Origin: Wuchereria bancrofti
Lineage: Eukaryota > Nematoda > Chromadorea > Rhabditida > Onchocercidae
DNA length: 64,000 bases
Assembly: GCA_005281725.1 (NCBI GenBank)
Contig: SSBO01000009.1
Location: 5,340,363-5,404,362, forward strand
Direction: 5' to 3'
The position numbers and the translations under genes were made by a program. Each line of letters starts with the position of its first letter. Positions within the stretch are counted from its first letter, which is position 1. Shown piece after piece: positions 13,858 to 31,900 of this stretch. The notes beneath the pieces were generated by a model. That model saw only the letters and a program-made list of their open reading frames with translations. It searched no databases and was not told the DNA's origin.

Positions 13858-14511
13858 AAATTAATCAGAATAACCACCAATAACATAAAACCCAAGAATC
13901 TTCACTACTCGAAACAAATGAAGCATCATCAGATATCAAATTTTTTCAACAGCTCCACACTGCGATAAATTTCAAAACCCGTGCATGTTATCTGCTTACC
14001 CACTGATGAATCTTTTGACATATCTAGAATTAAAAAAGATGCAGTATTTATGAAACATTTCGAGAAGTTCAAACTCTTCAAAAAAATAAAAAAGGTCTGA
14101 GAAATGCACACAACGTTATGCCCTCTGTTTTAAGTTATAAAGCAATAACAAGCTAGGAAACATATATACTATTTATATATATTTTATATTCGTAAATGAA
14201 TACTTTCACAATTTGTATTCATAACCATGTAGAAAAAAGAGGATATATTAATTTCAACAAAACACGAATTCTCTGTCCAAATATGACTTACCAGTCAAAT
14301 AAATCATGGCGCAATTTCGATTTGCATTTGCAATATGACTCAAACATTTCAACAATATATTTGCATCATTTTTATTTTTATCACATTCATGTGGTTTCAT
14401 TGTTTGTATCACTTTCAGATTTTCATATTCCTTTATTATTTCTTCATAATGAGCATATTTTTCCACAGTTTTCGAATCGGAATTCGATGAGGTACTTAAA
14501 TAAAGATTCAT
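13858..14511 (-). CDS. Tentative small gene, about 95 aa, unknown family
   Basis: The first exon, 14292-14511, encodes 73 residues from ATG to a strong GTAAGT donor. It has a plausible acceptor (ATATCAG) five bases before the ATG. The second exon, 14000-14023, begins after TTCTAG, keeps the frame and ends at GTAAGC. A third exon beginning near 13908 after a TCGAGTAG acceptor would add KILGFYVIGGYSD and a TAA. The first exon is helical and polar (EKYAHYEEIIKEYENLKVIQ) with two cysteines further on, and resembles a short coiled coil. I do not recognise the family. The opposite strand carries an overlapping 141-codon frame, but it lacks splice signals. Exon 1 is the best-supported part and the 3' end is uncertain. 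Confidence 0.35.
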
Positions 14512-14759
14512 GGTGTCTGATATTTATTACCTTTAGTTTACTCTGTGTTTCTCAGTCATATCCAGTATTTTCCTCATTTAAGCAAAACAAAGTTCGAAGA
14601 TTACAAATTCTCAAAAATTAATAAATTTAAAAATTGAAGTTGGCATTTTATCGGCAGCAAATAATGTACATTATACCACTTTAAGAAGGTGTAACTATAC
14701 GGCAGAAGTCACTGTCATAGTTGTTAGACATGGGGGCAGAGCACCAAGCAGAGTAGCTG

Positions 14760-17700
14760 TTAACTAAAACTAGAAACGCTATCGTTGAAGACAGATACGA
14801 AAAGATTACTCTCAGTTATTGGATTTCGATTTGCTTTGTACTCAATATAATTCTAAAATCTGAAGCCATAAATCGATGAAGAAAACTAAATGTAATTGTA
14901 AGACAATGGGAAAAATATCTGCTACTAACAACCTGCTAGAACAGTGGAAACAAAAACCTACCCATCCAAAATCAAAGTCTGCCTGAGATGTGTATGTAGT
15001 TTGACCCACCAGGAACTGGAACCACTTTCCCTCCAATTCGAAAAACGCTCCAGAATCATCCGGAAAAGCTTCGGATCCCTGCACAATGCGTTATGCAATA
15101 GACGCAACAGTATGAATAAATAATCAAATGAAATAATCAAAACATAATCGAAATGCGAAAGAACATGCTAAAAGTCTGAAGAAATAGTTTTGGGAAACAA
15201 AAGCAAAAGTTTTTGCCACTAAAATAAAACACATACAAGGTCCCAACAGTAAACTGAATATCATCGATCAGTAACACTCCTCGTCTTTGAAAGGTTACCG
15301 AAGAACTGCTACTCAGAGCCTGAAAAAACGTTTTTGGGAAACAATAGCAAAGAAGCTGTTGTCAGCATTCCGTACAAACCCGCAGAAATAATCTGATCGC
15401 TTCTAAGTTATCATAAAAAATTATGAAAAACTTCTGTAAGATCTAAAAGTGAAACTCTTACACCTCGAGCATAATATGGTTTTGATTGGCGATGAACAGT
15501 TGGTTGATTGAAAAACCCATACACGCGTGGATGTTTAAATCTAGCTGTATAACTGCTGAAATGAAATATGAAGCAACTCAATAAATTTAATTGCTTTTTT
15601 GGAAATTAAAAAAATTTACGTCGGAGTACTACTGTATCGAAAGGATCCTGCGTAGGGGACGGAAGTAAATGAAGAAAAATGATGCATGCGTAAGCGTCCA
15701 GCAGATTCATTTGTAAAGCTTTCAGAAGAATGTGCAGAAGTTGAAGGTCGAACTGTTGATGAAATCATGCGATGATCAGTATCGCCATTAGAGAATACGA
15801 TCGGTGCTTGCATAACAGGTGTTACTATAACCTATAAAGACGCTTTCTACACTTACGGTACGAGATACATAAGTTTCATTTCTTCCTAGCAGTCATACTT
15901 CCACAATTCAGAAAAAAAAGGAAATTTCCTGAATGACTATTTTTCCTTTTTGCAGTTAATTCATTTTATTTCTTTATTCCAAATCCATAAATTGATTTAC
16001 TCGACACTATAGATCTCCGCTCATCTTTTTTAATTTTTCATTCAAATGAATTTTATTCTGCAAAGCATTCTAAAAATTATCTACAACTTTGAATAAAGAA
16101 AACAATCTAAATGGCAGTGAACGATTATCGTTCAAGCAATAATCTCAAACCCAAACCCATCCACTACATCTTAGCCCATTTATACTTTTCCTTATTTCCA
16201 GACCAATTCACCATATCACAAAATGAAAATTGTATAATAATTATTCCATGCTGGGAATTTAAAGCATTAGCCGAACAAATGACAAAATACAAATGCAACA
16301 TATCGATATACTTCTGTTTTCTTCTGACATATTCTACAGTCATATCTAGCTTCAAGAAATCAAAACCCATACTTCACGTGAAGTAACTGGAACATTACTA
16401 ACTGGATGAATAGTACGCATATCTACATCACCACTAGCTACCGATTCATTATTTGTTTTCCAAAATGATAGATCTTGATCATCGACATCTGAGTTCGGAA
16501 AAACATTCCACCGCAAGTGTTGCGCAGGAGGGTTTAATAATGAATCCTTCTGGAAAATAAAAAATAATCTCCAGACATCATAGAGTACCCCACTTCTTAT
16601 AAATATCAAACAACTATCTTACTGCATAGGGTTTTCATCTATAAGCGAAAAAACAGTTCGCAGAAAAAATATTTTACTAGAAAGAACTGACCTTTTCACT
16701 TTCAACTGGATTTCTTTGAATCGAGTGGGATGGAAATGAAACTAGTTCAGGCAGAATGTAACTAAAAGTTCCACATTCAGTTTACAAAAAGTCGCAATTA
16801 TTTAAAATCTTAACGAGTTTCTCTTGATCTGACCATCGAAATATAAAATCAGTGTTTAAAGATAGGAAAACAAAGAATATTAAGAACAAAATCGGTTTTA
16901 ACCGAAAAAGACTTTCTATTACAGTTATTTTTTTTTTTTTGCCCAAGGCGACACAATTTTTTAGGATTACGAAAAATGAAAATCAAATCAATTTATAAGT
17001 CAAATACTAATTTAAAACACGTACAACTCATAATTCACTGCAAAATTTATCACAGCAATGACAAGCAAAAGACGAAAACTTTTGAGTAACACGTAAATCA
17101 AATACTTCATAAACTGAAAGAACTTACGTGGGTTCATCACTGATAGCGAGACTTTCATTATTCTGAGTTGTTGACGGGTGAAATCTTCCGAAATCAACTT
17201 CATTTTTTTGTTTTTTATCAGTCTGAAACAACAGATATAGTATGATGAAATTTCCAAAAATTTAACTGCCGACAGTAACAATTATAAAACAACTATAAAT
17301 TGTTCATTTGATTGAAGTAATGATTGAAATAGAACTGGTATTTCCTACCAGCGGTTCAGGATTCTTCACTGTTTCTATTGACGCTACAGCTGTAAATGTT
17401 GTAACTTCCGGAGGCTGAAAAACTAATTATATTTATTATGAACAGTTAAGGTCAGAAATATTTTTTTAGGTTAATTTTGTTGCTGATAAAAAAAATTAAA
17501 CCATTTTTAGTAATAATAGTATTCTGATTCATGTAAAGAACGAATTCTTCCTTAATGCCAAATACATAAGGATGTAGAAGATAAAGTACAACCAATTTAA
17601 AAAAGAAATCCCCACTTTTCTGCTGACTAAATTTCAGTATATAAGAGTCTCAGAAAACTACCCGATACTGCCGTGCGGGCATTTGAAATGAAGCATCGGT

Positions 17701-20700
17701 AGCCGACCTCATATCGTAATCGGAAATAATTTTTGGTGCAGTAGCAACGAAGACACCAGGTTCATGCGGAGGACTAGCAGGAGATTCAGTACTATCAGGT
17801 TCACTAAAAAATAAGAGAGAGATTTGAAAATTCAAAGTCAAGTAGAAAAAATTACGGTATCCTTGGTATTTTTCTAGTGCAGAAATCAAGTAATTCGAAG
17901 TTTTCCATAGTGGTAACACTACTGAGCTGGTAATAGATAAGAAAACTATTGAGCTGAGACTAACTAAAACACACTGTAGCTTGAACAATGTTAAAACAGA
18001 AACATACCTCTGATTTCTCGAAAAACTCCCGAGAAACGCCGTACTGTCGTTATCCTAGAAATTTTAAATTATTTCCCGTCGGACCTAGCTATTGCTTTAA
18101 CTACTTTCTTTATGAAATTTATGGAAAACTATATGCAGTTTCATTTTTTAAGAAATAATTAAGATCATGCTCAGTTTTGATGTTTCAGGCCTTAATTATT
18201 TGTATAATTAATTAGGAAAGTGCAGACACATCTGCTGAGAAGTGATTAAAATGATGGCTCCAGTTTCCACGTTTCAATTCGAGTAAAGATGAACATACTC
18301 CAAGATTCGGAGAGCTGTTAGACAGAGATCTCTGGGACTGTGAAACAACTCTCGGTGACGATTCTCCACTAGATATCGCATCTGACGGCGAATAGCCACG
18401 GAAATCAATTGCAGGTAAGCCGAAAGATGAAGGTATTGGCTGAAAAAAAAGGTTGAAATCTCATTTAATGATTTGATAATACCTTGCAATGTTTCATAAC
18501 TCAATGTTTTAGAAAAGTGTTACAAAAACTCAAAATTGCCTTTTTTTTAGTAACCGATTGTTCACGCAAAGAGTTCCAGTCTGAAATCTTTCGTCCTGCA
18601 ACTGAACATGATGGCAAATCTCGACCATTGATAAGACGTTTCCTGGGATCTCTACTGATATACATCTTTCCACGTCGAGGATTAGAAGAAAGTAATCGTT
18701 TATCCTTTGACATTGCTTCATCAATTGAATGCGGTAAACTTCGCTTCAATTTTGAGTCTGAGGTTGATATTGGCTGAAAAATTAAACGAAACTATTACAG
18801 CTTATGCAGTCTTTATATTAACCAAGCAGCTAAACGTTTCTAAGTGAATTTTATGAATTTGAGATTTATTAACAATATCTACTCGAAATTGAATAAATAC
18901 TGTATCTAAAGCATATGTCTAAAGAACTGTCTAACGAATGCATGAAATTTACTTACCGACGATTAAAAAAAAGAAACGGGAACTTAAATTAAAGTGATCT
19001 ATATATAGAATGACAAAATTAACGAAATCTTATGCAAACGTACATGCTCTTTTAAAGAATTTTCCATCCCAGATTTTGTGTTCACACGCTCAACACGCCA
19101 TCCCCTCTTCTCTTCATCATCGTCACTATCTGCTATATCCATGTCAACCGCTTCTTCAATGTATAAGCAATATAGATGATTTTTCCTTTCTATTCCTGGC
19201 ATAACAATTCTAGCAAGTAATGACGATATAAAGAGATAATAATAAACGCATAATCTAATGATTCTTTATTCTTCCACAGCTATTAATGATTCTAGGTAAT
19301 ATAAAATTTACCGGAACTTGCATTCGATGTTTCTCCCTGAATCCTTAATTTATTAGAATTCTCTTCGGAAAGTAAAGTTTTCTTAGCCACATTTCGTACC
19401 AGTTCTTGAATACGAACATCCAGCCCATCGATGCGTTCTTGAAGTAACAACGGCCTCATAAATTCATCGCTGTAAAACATACTGTCTATTAGATTAATTT
19501 CATACATTTATAACATAGCTGAAGCAAATTTCCCTCTGAAAAAGAAACAAACGTAAAGTTTTCACATCAACAATAAATACTTAGTAGGTCCTCGACAATT
19601 AAAATTCAAAATCTAAATCGCAAAATTAATGACTTCTCCTCTGTCGACATCGCTTCGAATGCACCGTTTATTAAAGAACAGTTCAAATCAGATGTCAAAT
19701 ACAAGCAATGAAAAATATTGCCAGTTGTCTTAGGAAGTGTTAACAAATCACTAAATAATCCGTTTGGCAAAAGAATGAAAATCCCAATAGATGGGAAGAT
19801 TGTTATGCCCGCCTGAAAAAAAAAACTATACTAGTTAGTGGAGAATTAAACCGATATCATAAATGAATTCAAGTCAAATTTCAATTTAAGGTATGGAAGC
19901 ATTAGAAATTATTCAAGTCTTAATTGTAAGAGGCCGAAAGTAATCAATTAGTGATGTAGAGAAGAGCTCAACTTGTATCGCTTAATGTTGTTAACTAATG
20001 TTTTAAACAATCAAACTACCCTATAACATGATATGATTTGCTAGAAAGATCTATTAACAACAGATTATTTCATAAATCACAATGACGAACTCGTTCTAGA
20101 CTCCGTTAATTTCAACCGTTAATCGAAACAGCAAAACTTGGAAAAAAATAAATGCAAAAATGAGAAAAATATGAAACACTTGCCGCTTGTTTTATTCTCA
20201 TAGATTCGTGTAGTAAAATAAAATCATGAGAATCATCTTCGGAAAATAATGTAAAATAGTAGACTAAACGTTGAGAATCGACCAAAAGTACCTAAAAAGA
20301 CTTACTTAATTTCATAATTACCATGTTCTTCTGCAAAATAGAATTGATTTTTCTAACCTCTTTTTTCAAAGCGATTTCTCCAAGAGCTGGTGGTTTCAGC
20401 AGTTCAAGAACCGGTGGAAAAGCCAAGCACGCAGTCCAGCGAATGAAGTCGGTAACTTCGTAAGTGTCTCTAGATGCAAAAAAAAAAATGCATTCCTCAA
20501 GATATTTTATCTAATAAATGTACGAAAATAATATTTTGTCTAACAAATATGTAGGAAAAAGTCAATTCCCAATCAGAAATGCTCTTCTGAAAGCATTTCA
20601 TTAAACACTTTCTAAACTCACATTAATGGTGGTTTAGTCGCTGCTGCCAATGAATACAGTGAAACACGACTATAACGCTTACTTCCAATCAACAAATTAC

Positions 20701-23700
20701 CACTCCAAACAATTGAATCCGTTCCTTTGAAAGACAGAACGCTGAAACTCATGAAAGTGAATAATGAAAACCTTTTTCTACAAGTGTTTACAAACTAACA
20801 GTTATATCCCAATCGATTCAATCCTCTTTGTAAAATAAGTAAACAACTGACAAAATGCTTAAAAAGTTGTTTGTATTTTGCACGTTTGTGAATAAAATCA
20901 CTTTTTTCGTTCTCAACATGCTGACCTCCTACATAATTTTAACATCATGTATTAAGAAAACTTAGTTAATCAAAAAGTGGTGAACAAAATTACGTATTTG
21001 GAGGAAACTCGACATCATATATGGCAAAAGGTAAAATATTTGCTGGCGATTTGGAATAACCAACTCCTTTCTCTTCGAACAAAAAAATCTGAAAAAAATT
21101 CATATGAATGGGTCGTCAAGAACAGCTGTCTCGTATAGCTCTAAGGACTTTTAAATTAAACAGAATCAATCTTGCAATCAATTGAAGGTAATTTTTTTTT
21201 GGAAATAAACAAAGAACTGAAAATTTAATAAGACCTGATCACATCGATAATTATCATGTCGCGATAATTTACAATCCACTGGTTGCATAGCTGAATGCGA
21301 ATGATATCCTCGCGTAGGCAATAAATGATAAGACCCCAAACCAACAATATTGCATCTACCTTTCAAGATCTAAAAAAATTATCATGGTGACAATTTATCA
21401 TTACCAGGTTGCGGAGCTGTAAGTAAATAACATCCTTGTTTAGTTATTAAACGGTAAGATAAATAATAAAGCCTTGACAGTAATTGAAAATATATGTAGT
21501 GAAGAAAACAAAGCGAGTCAAGAATTAATTGAAAAAGTAGCGTTTACCTTGCAAGCCAAAATCTTCAATTTGGTTCGTCCAAGAAATGGTGCTGGTGTAA
21601 CTAAATCGGGGTGTCCCGACAAGTAAACACCTAAAAGTTATATGTTCAAGTAAATGATCCAAAAATTAAGAATTAAAGTAATTAAAGCAATATGCAACAT
21701 TTGCATATTAGTATTTTAATAAGTCTAAATTGTTATTATAAATCTCCATACAACGATATTGCTTTTTAACAGTATTTATGTATTTGTTCTTTATCAATTT
21801 GCTTTCATACAGTTTAAGACAATAAATTCAGTCAGAAAACTGAGAACCAGTTACTATTTTCAAACAGTTTATTAAAGAGACAGTCAAACAAACTGTGTCT
21901 TTTAATCATTACCATATGAATTTTAAGAATAAACTAACCATATGCTGGCTCACCCAAATCCCCCACGAAGTTATTATTAACACAGAGGCCCCACTGTGCT
22001 ATCAATTCCATCTGAAAAGTTAAAAAATTTAAGTATCCCTAAACCATTTATTACTGAGGCCAGAGTTTCATTTCAAATTAGCCAACAGATTTTTTTTTTT
22101 TAATTTGTTTTTGTTACCGAAGACAACGAATGTTGCAATAACAAAAAACTATGCAACCTAACCCAATTTCAAAAGAAGGAAGTGAAGAAGGTTGTTCATT
22201 ACTATATAAACACTACAAGGTGGCTTCTTTCATATGATTAATTGAATCTCTGGAAAGCAAAAAGTGAGAAACGAAAATTCAAACAACTGACAGCATTCTT
22301 GTAGAAAAGGAAAATGTAAAACGTGAATAGAAATGGCTCACTTCTCGCATATTATCCGAGAGAAGAGTGTATCCAAACGACACATCAGTAGGTAACCGCT
22401 GCGATTCTAGTGACCGCCGAAAATTAAAGAACTGAAGAGAAAAAAAATTGAATTCCTCATAAACTTCGTAATGTGGCTTTCTCTTTCTTATTTTCTTGCA
22501 TGATATGGTAGAGTTTGAGTAATCAAAAAACCCATTCAAATCACATTTCTCTAATGTAATATATATATTTAATGTAATATAGGTTCTTTAAAACTAACTA
22601 TAATTTCACTTTACTTGAAATGGATTTGCCACATTTCTAAGGCATAAATATTCGAAGTGAAACAAGATCAAAACATAGATCTATTCGAAAACTTTTTTTT
22701 TTGATCAGAAAGAATAACTGTCACCCGTGTTTCCAGTTGTTTATTACTTATAATTCTACACCGGACAATTCTGATCGACTCCCGATCCTGGCAGCTGTTT
22801 GAAATATGCGATGAAATTACTTGCTGATATATATTTCGAAATGGTTCGCTGTTAATGGCAACATCGTTTACGCAATGCTGAGATATGCCTTCAAGCGCAT
22901 AAATTGATTACAAACAATAAAGTTGCGGTAAAACAGAGTTTAAGTAAATTTACCACTTTAATGTTCAAAAAAGTCTATTTGTATCGCAACGTGAAGTACA
23001 GCTTATTGCAAAACATTTACGGATAATTTTTGTTATATACAAAGCTTTATCGGAACAAATTTTTTTTAACATACTGCTTCGCAAGCTTGCTTATTTTGTT
23101 TCAAATGATAATCCATATGATTGTGTAGGCATTCATGAATAGGTTAATTGGCGCAGAAGGAACGAATTAAGTCTCCCAAATAATTGACTGTAAACTGATT
23201 AGGATAAGAGGAAACATACTTGTCTGATTTAGCGATTTTCGAGGGATGTAGAAATCATTTCGTTGCATTGCCACGATAAAAGAATAATACTACACACCTA
23301 TAAATTTCATTGGCAGTAATATCGCTCTTGTTTATAAATGAACAGAGATTATTTCAAAAAGAGTATTTTCGTACCGAACTATATATATTGTTTATAAATG
23401 AACAGAGATTCAAAAAGAGATATTCGTTACGATTTCAACGTAACGAACTATTACCTTAAACTGACTTCGAAAAGCACCCCCACCCAATTTTTTCTCAGTA
23501 CCGCTTTTCTCTCCATAGGAAGTCATTTTTATATGATTAAAATTTTGACGGCTTTGTTATAAAAATGAAGAGAATGGTGAGATCATTTCTTCTGAAAGTA
23601 AATATAATACTACAACTTAGAGTTCTCACAAATAGCCTTAATGTGACCCTATTCACGCAAGATCAATCAGGCTTTACGATTATTCACCCATGAAGCCTTG

Positions 23701-24996
23701 TTCACTTCCTTCTTTTCAGAACTTTCAGTCCCTTGCACAATTCGCACTCAGTTTCCCATCTTTACCCTTATTCTAAACTAATCTCATCGCGAAAGTTATC
23801 CTCCACCTCCTCAGAGCATCACTAAACGACGCCCTGCAAGTACACATTTTGCCCGCGTTGAAATGCCACTGTCTCTATTCCTGGAAGTCCCTCCGTACAA
23901 ACAACTGTAGAGCACGATTAGCATCAATTTGAGGAAAACATGAATAGCAAGTAGCAGAACATCCAGCAGTAGAAGGCACTTTAGAAGCTAAATTGATACT
24001 ATATACCTTCAGTCCATTTTCATTAGTTCTTCTTATGCAACTACTCATACATCTTCACTTGCATATTTCGAAGTTAGCCTTTTATGTAATATGGAAATCC
24101 CCCATATAAAAAAGGGAGAATGTCCTTACTACTCTTCTCAAACAAAATAATGCTCATAAATCTTACTTCCAAGTTATTCATCTTTTATAGTACTCCCTTG
24201 ACCACTTTCTCATAACATCTTTATAGAATTAAGTTCACAATATGAAATAGCTTAGTATTGTTCTGTGCTACAGTACCACAAAATCATATCTCCCATCTAA
24301 AAACCATGTATTTCAAAATGCGATAAAATATAACAGAGGCGAAATTTCCCACATTTAACGAACAATAACTAAACATTGCAATTTCTACTACCAAAGTGCG
24401 CTGTACTTATACTAATTTCCCGGACAATCGGAAACCATTGATCAAAGTTTTTCGAAACCATTTCGTTTTCTTAAACATTAAATCCTCGGGAATGGATTTT
24501 AAGTTTGTTGTTTAAACAAACTCCACGTTAGTCATATTTGACAATAAAGTGAAATGACATCGCAAAAAATAGACATCGATAGAAATATCTGGTAATGAGG
24601 TGTAAATGCATGAAAAAACATCAATTAACTTAATGAAAAGAAAGTCTCAGTAATATTCAAACCTGGCTAAATTTGTTCTCCCATTCCCAACAGCTAGCAA
24701 ATACTATGTCACCTAACTCAATTTTTTTAGTTTCTGCAATGAACTCGTGAAAGCTGAGGAAAAACTAAGCCTCCACCATAATCGCTAACTACTACAGAAA
24801 ATACTACTTACTGATATCTCAGAAAATTAGTGCAATTTTGTAAAACACTAGATCGTGCACTGAAAAAATGTCTGGAATTAATCGAAATAATTTGGCACAA
24901 TTTCATGAATTCAAAAATACAAATTGAAACGGTGACATTCAAATTAATCCACAATACCGCATAAAAATGCAAAATCATACCTATCACTGTGGACAT
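14760..24996 (-). CDS. TASOR-family protein (HUSH-type silencing scaffold homologue)
   Basis: Twenty-six exons close in phase (2,892 bases, 963 residues): 24981-24996, 24663-24733, 22342-22431, 21939-22011, 21548-21630, 21235-21369, 20994-21088, 20622-20741, 20358-20469, 20178-20291, 19634-19812, 19312-19469, 19044-19195, 18555-18773, 18299-18439, 18008-18054, 17662-17803, 17349-17414, 17128-17222, 16692-16761, 16373-16549, 15620-15831, 15462-15555, 15299-15319, 14962-15078, 14760-14852. Residues about 25-265 carry hallmarks of the TASOR DUF3715 pseudo-PARP domain: GLCVNNNFVGDLGEP, GVYLSGHPDLV, LKILACKILKGRCN, then VDCKLSRHDNYRCDQ and ILPFAIYDVEF. In vertebrates TASOR holds MPP8 and periphilin together to silence transposons through H3K9 methylation, and its PARP fold is catalytically dead. 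Residues about 360-420 look helical. The rest is Ser/Thr/Pro-rich with an acidic patch (DIADSDDDEEK). The 3' exon choice at 15237 or 15299 is ambiguous. Family assignment is by motif recognition. Confidence 0.72.
23328..23433. repeat. Two-copy tandem duplication in TASOR intron
   Basis: A 23-base core (TTGTTTATAAATGAACAGAG plus ATT) occurs at 23328-23350 and 23388-23410. Each copy is followed by a similar CAAAAAGAG...TTCGTAC-like stretch, giving a 60-base period. It lies in the 2.2 kb intron between exons 2 and 3 of the TASOR-like gene, which otherwise shows nothing I recognise. Confidence 0.7.
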
Positions 24997-25660
24997 TTGA
25001 AGTGAGCAAAAACAAGATGTAAAAAATCCTAAACATTCACAGCGATATTTTCATAGTACCAAATTATTCAAATAGTGACACATTTTGTAAAAAAAGTGAT
25101 TATTTGAAAGAGCAGTAATTTTAAATTATTGCATTTATACAAACGATAGAGTACATACATAATATATCGAGATCATTAGTTCAAAAAAAGACTTCTACCA
25201 TTCAACCAAAAATTCATTTTTTTGTTGAAACTTGCATTATTCACTATACAAACTTTTTAATATTTCCAACGAACAGCAAAGCTTACTCAGTATGAAACTA
25301 GTTAAAATAAAGTATAAATTTGTTACCTTGAATGGTAGTGAATATTAGCGTTGGACATTGATTTTCCAATTTCTATATTTTTTAAAAACTTTTACATTTT
25401 GGCGTTTTCTTCGAAATTTTTTCGGTTTTCAGAAATCTGAATTAAATTGAAAGCTGTTACATACATACGTATGTTACACGAACCAAACATTTTTGACCAC
25501 TATATGCCATTAAACATGATAAAGAAGCTTATTTGCGAACAATACAACATGAATTTCGACATCTAAACTTGTAATAATAAGAAAAAAGAGATATAGCACA
25601 TTCCACAGCAGTCAATAATGTTTTCTCCTGAACATATAAGGACAAACTTCGCCACAGGTC
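24997..25660. other. Intergenic gap between poly(A) polymerase and TASOR-like gene
   Basis: 664 bases separate the poly(A) polymerase stop codon from the start of the next gene on the same strand. I see no other coding exon. The spacing does not exclude a filarial operon, but I see no SL2-type signal or strong acceptor immediately before the downstream ATG. Confidence 0.5.

Positions 25661-31900
<6,240 letters not shown>

Noticed and set aside
14196..14621. 141-codon open frame on the plus strand
   Set aside because: It is the longest plus-strand frame in the area but is His/Phe/Tyr-rich AT-driven sequence with no splice or start context. The minus strand has a better exon with canonical sites.
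19514..19540. Extra TASOR-like exon between 19469 and 19634
   Set aside because: It has an acceptor-like TTTTTCAG and a GTATGA donor, but no frame lets it connect both neighbours. Direct joining of 19634 to 19469 is in phase.
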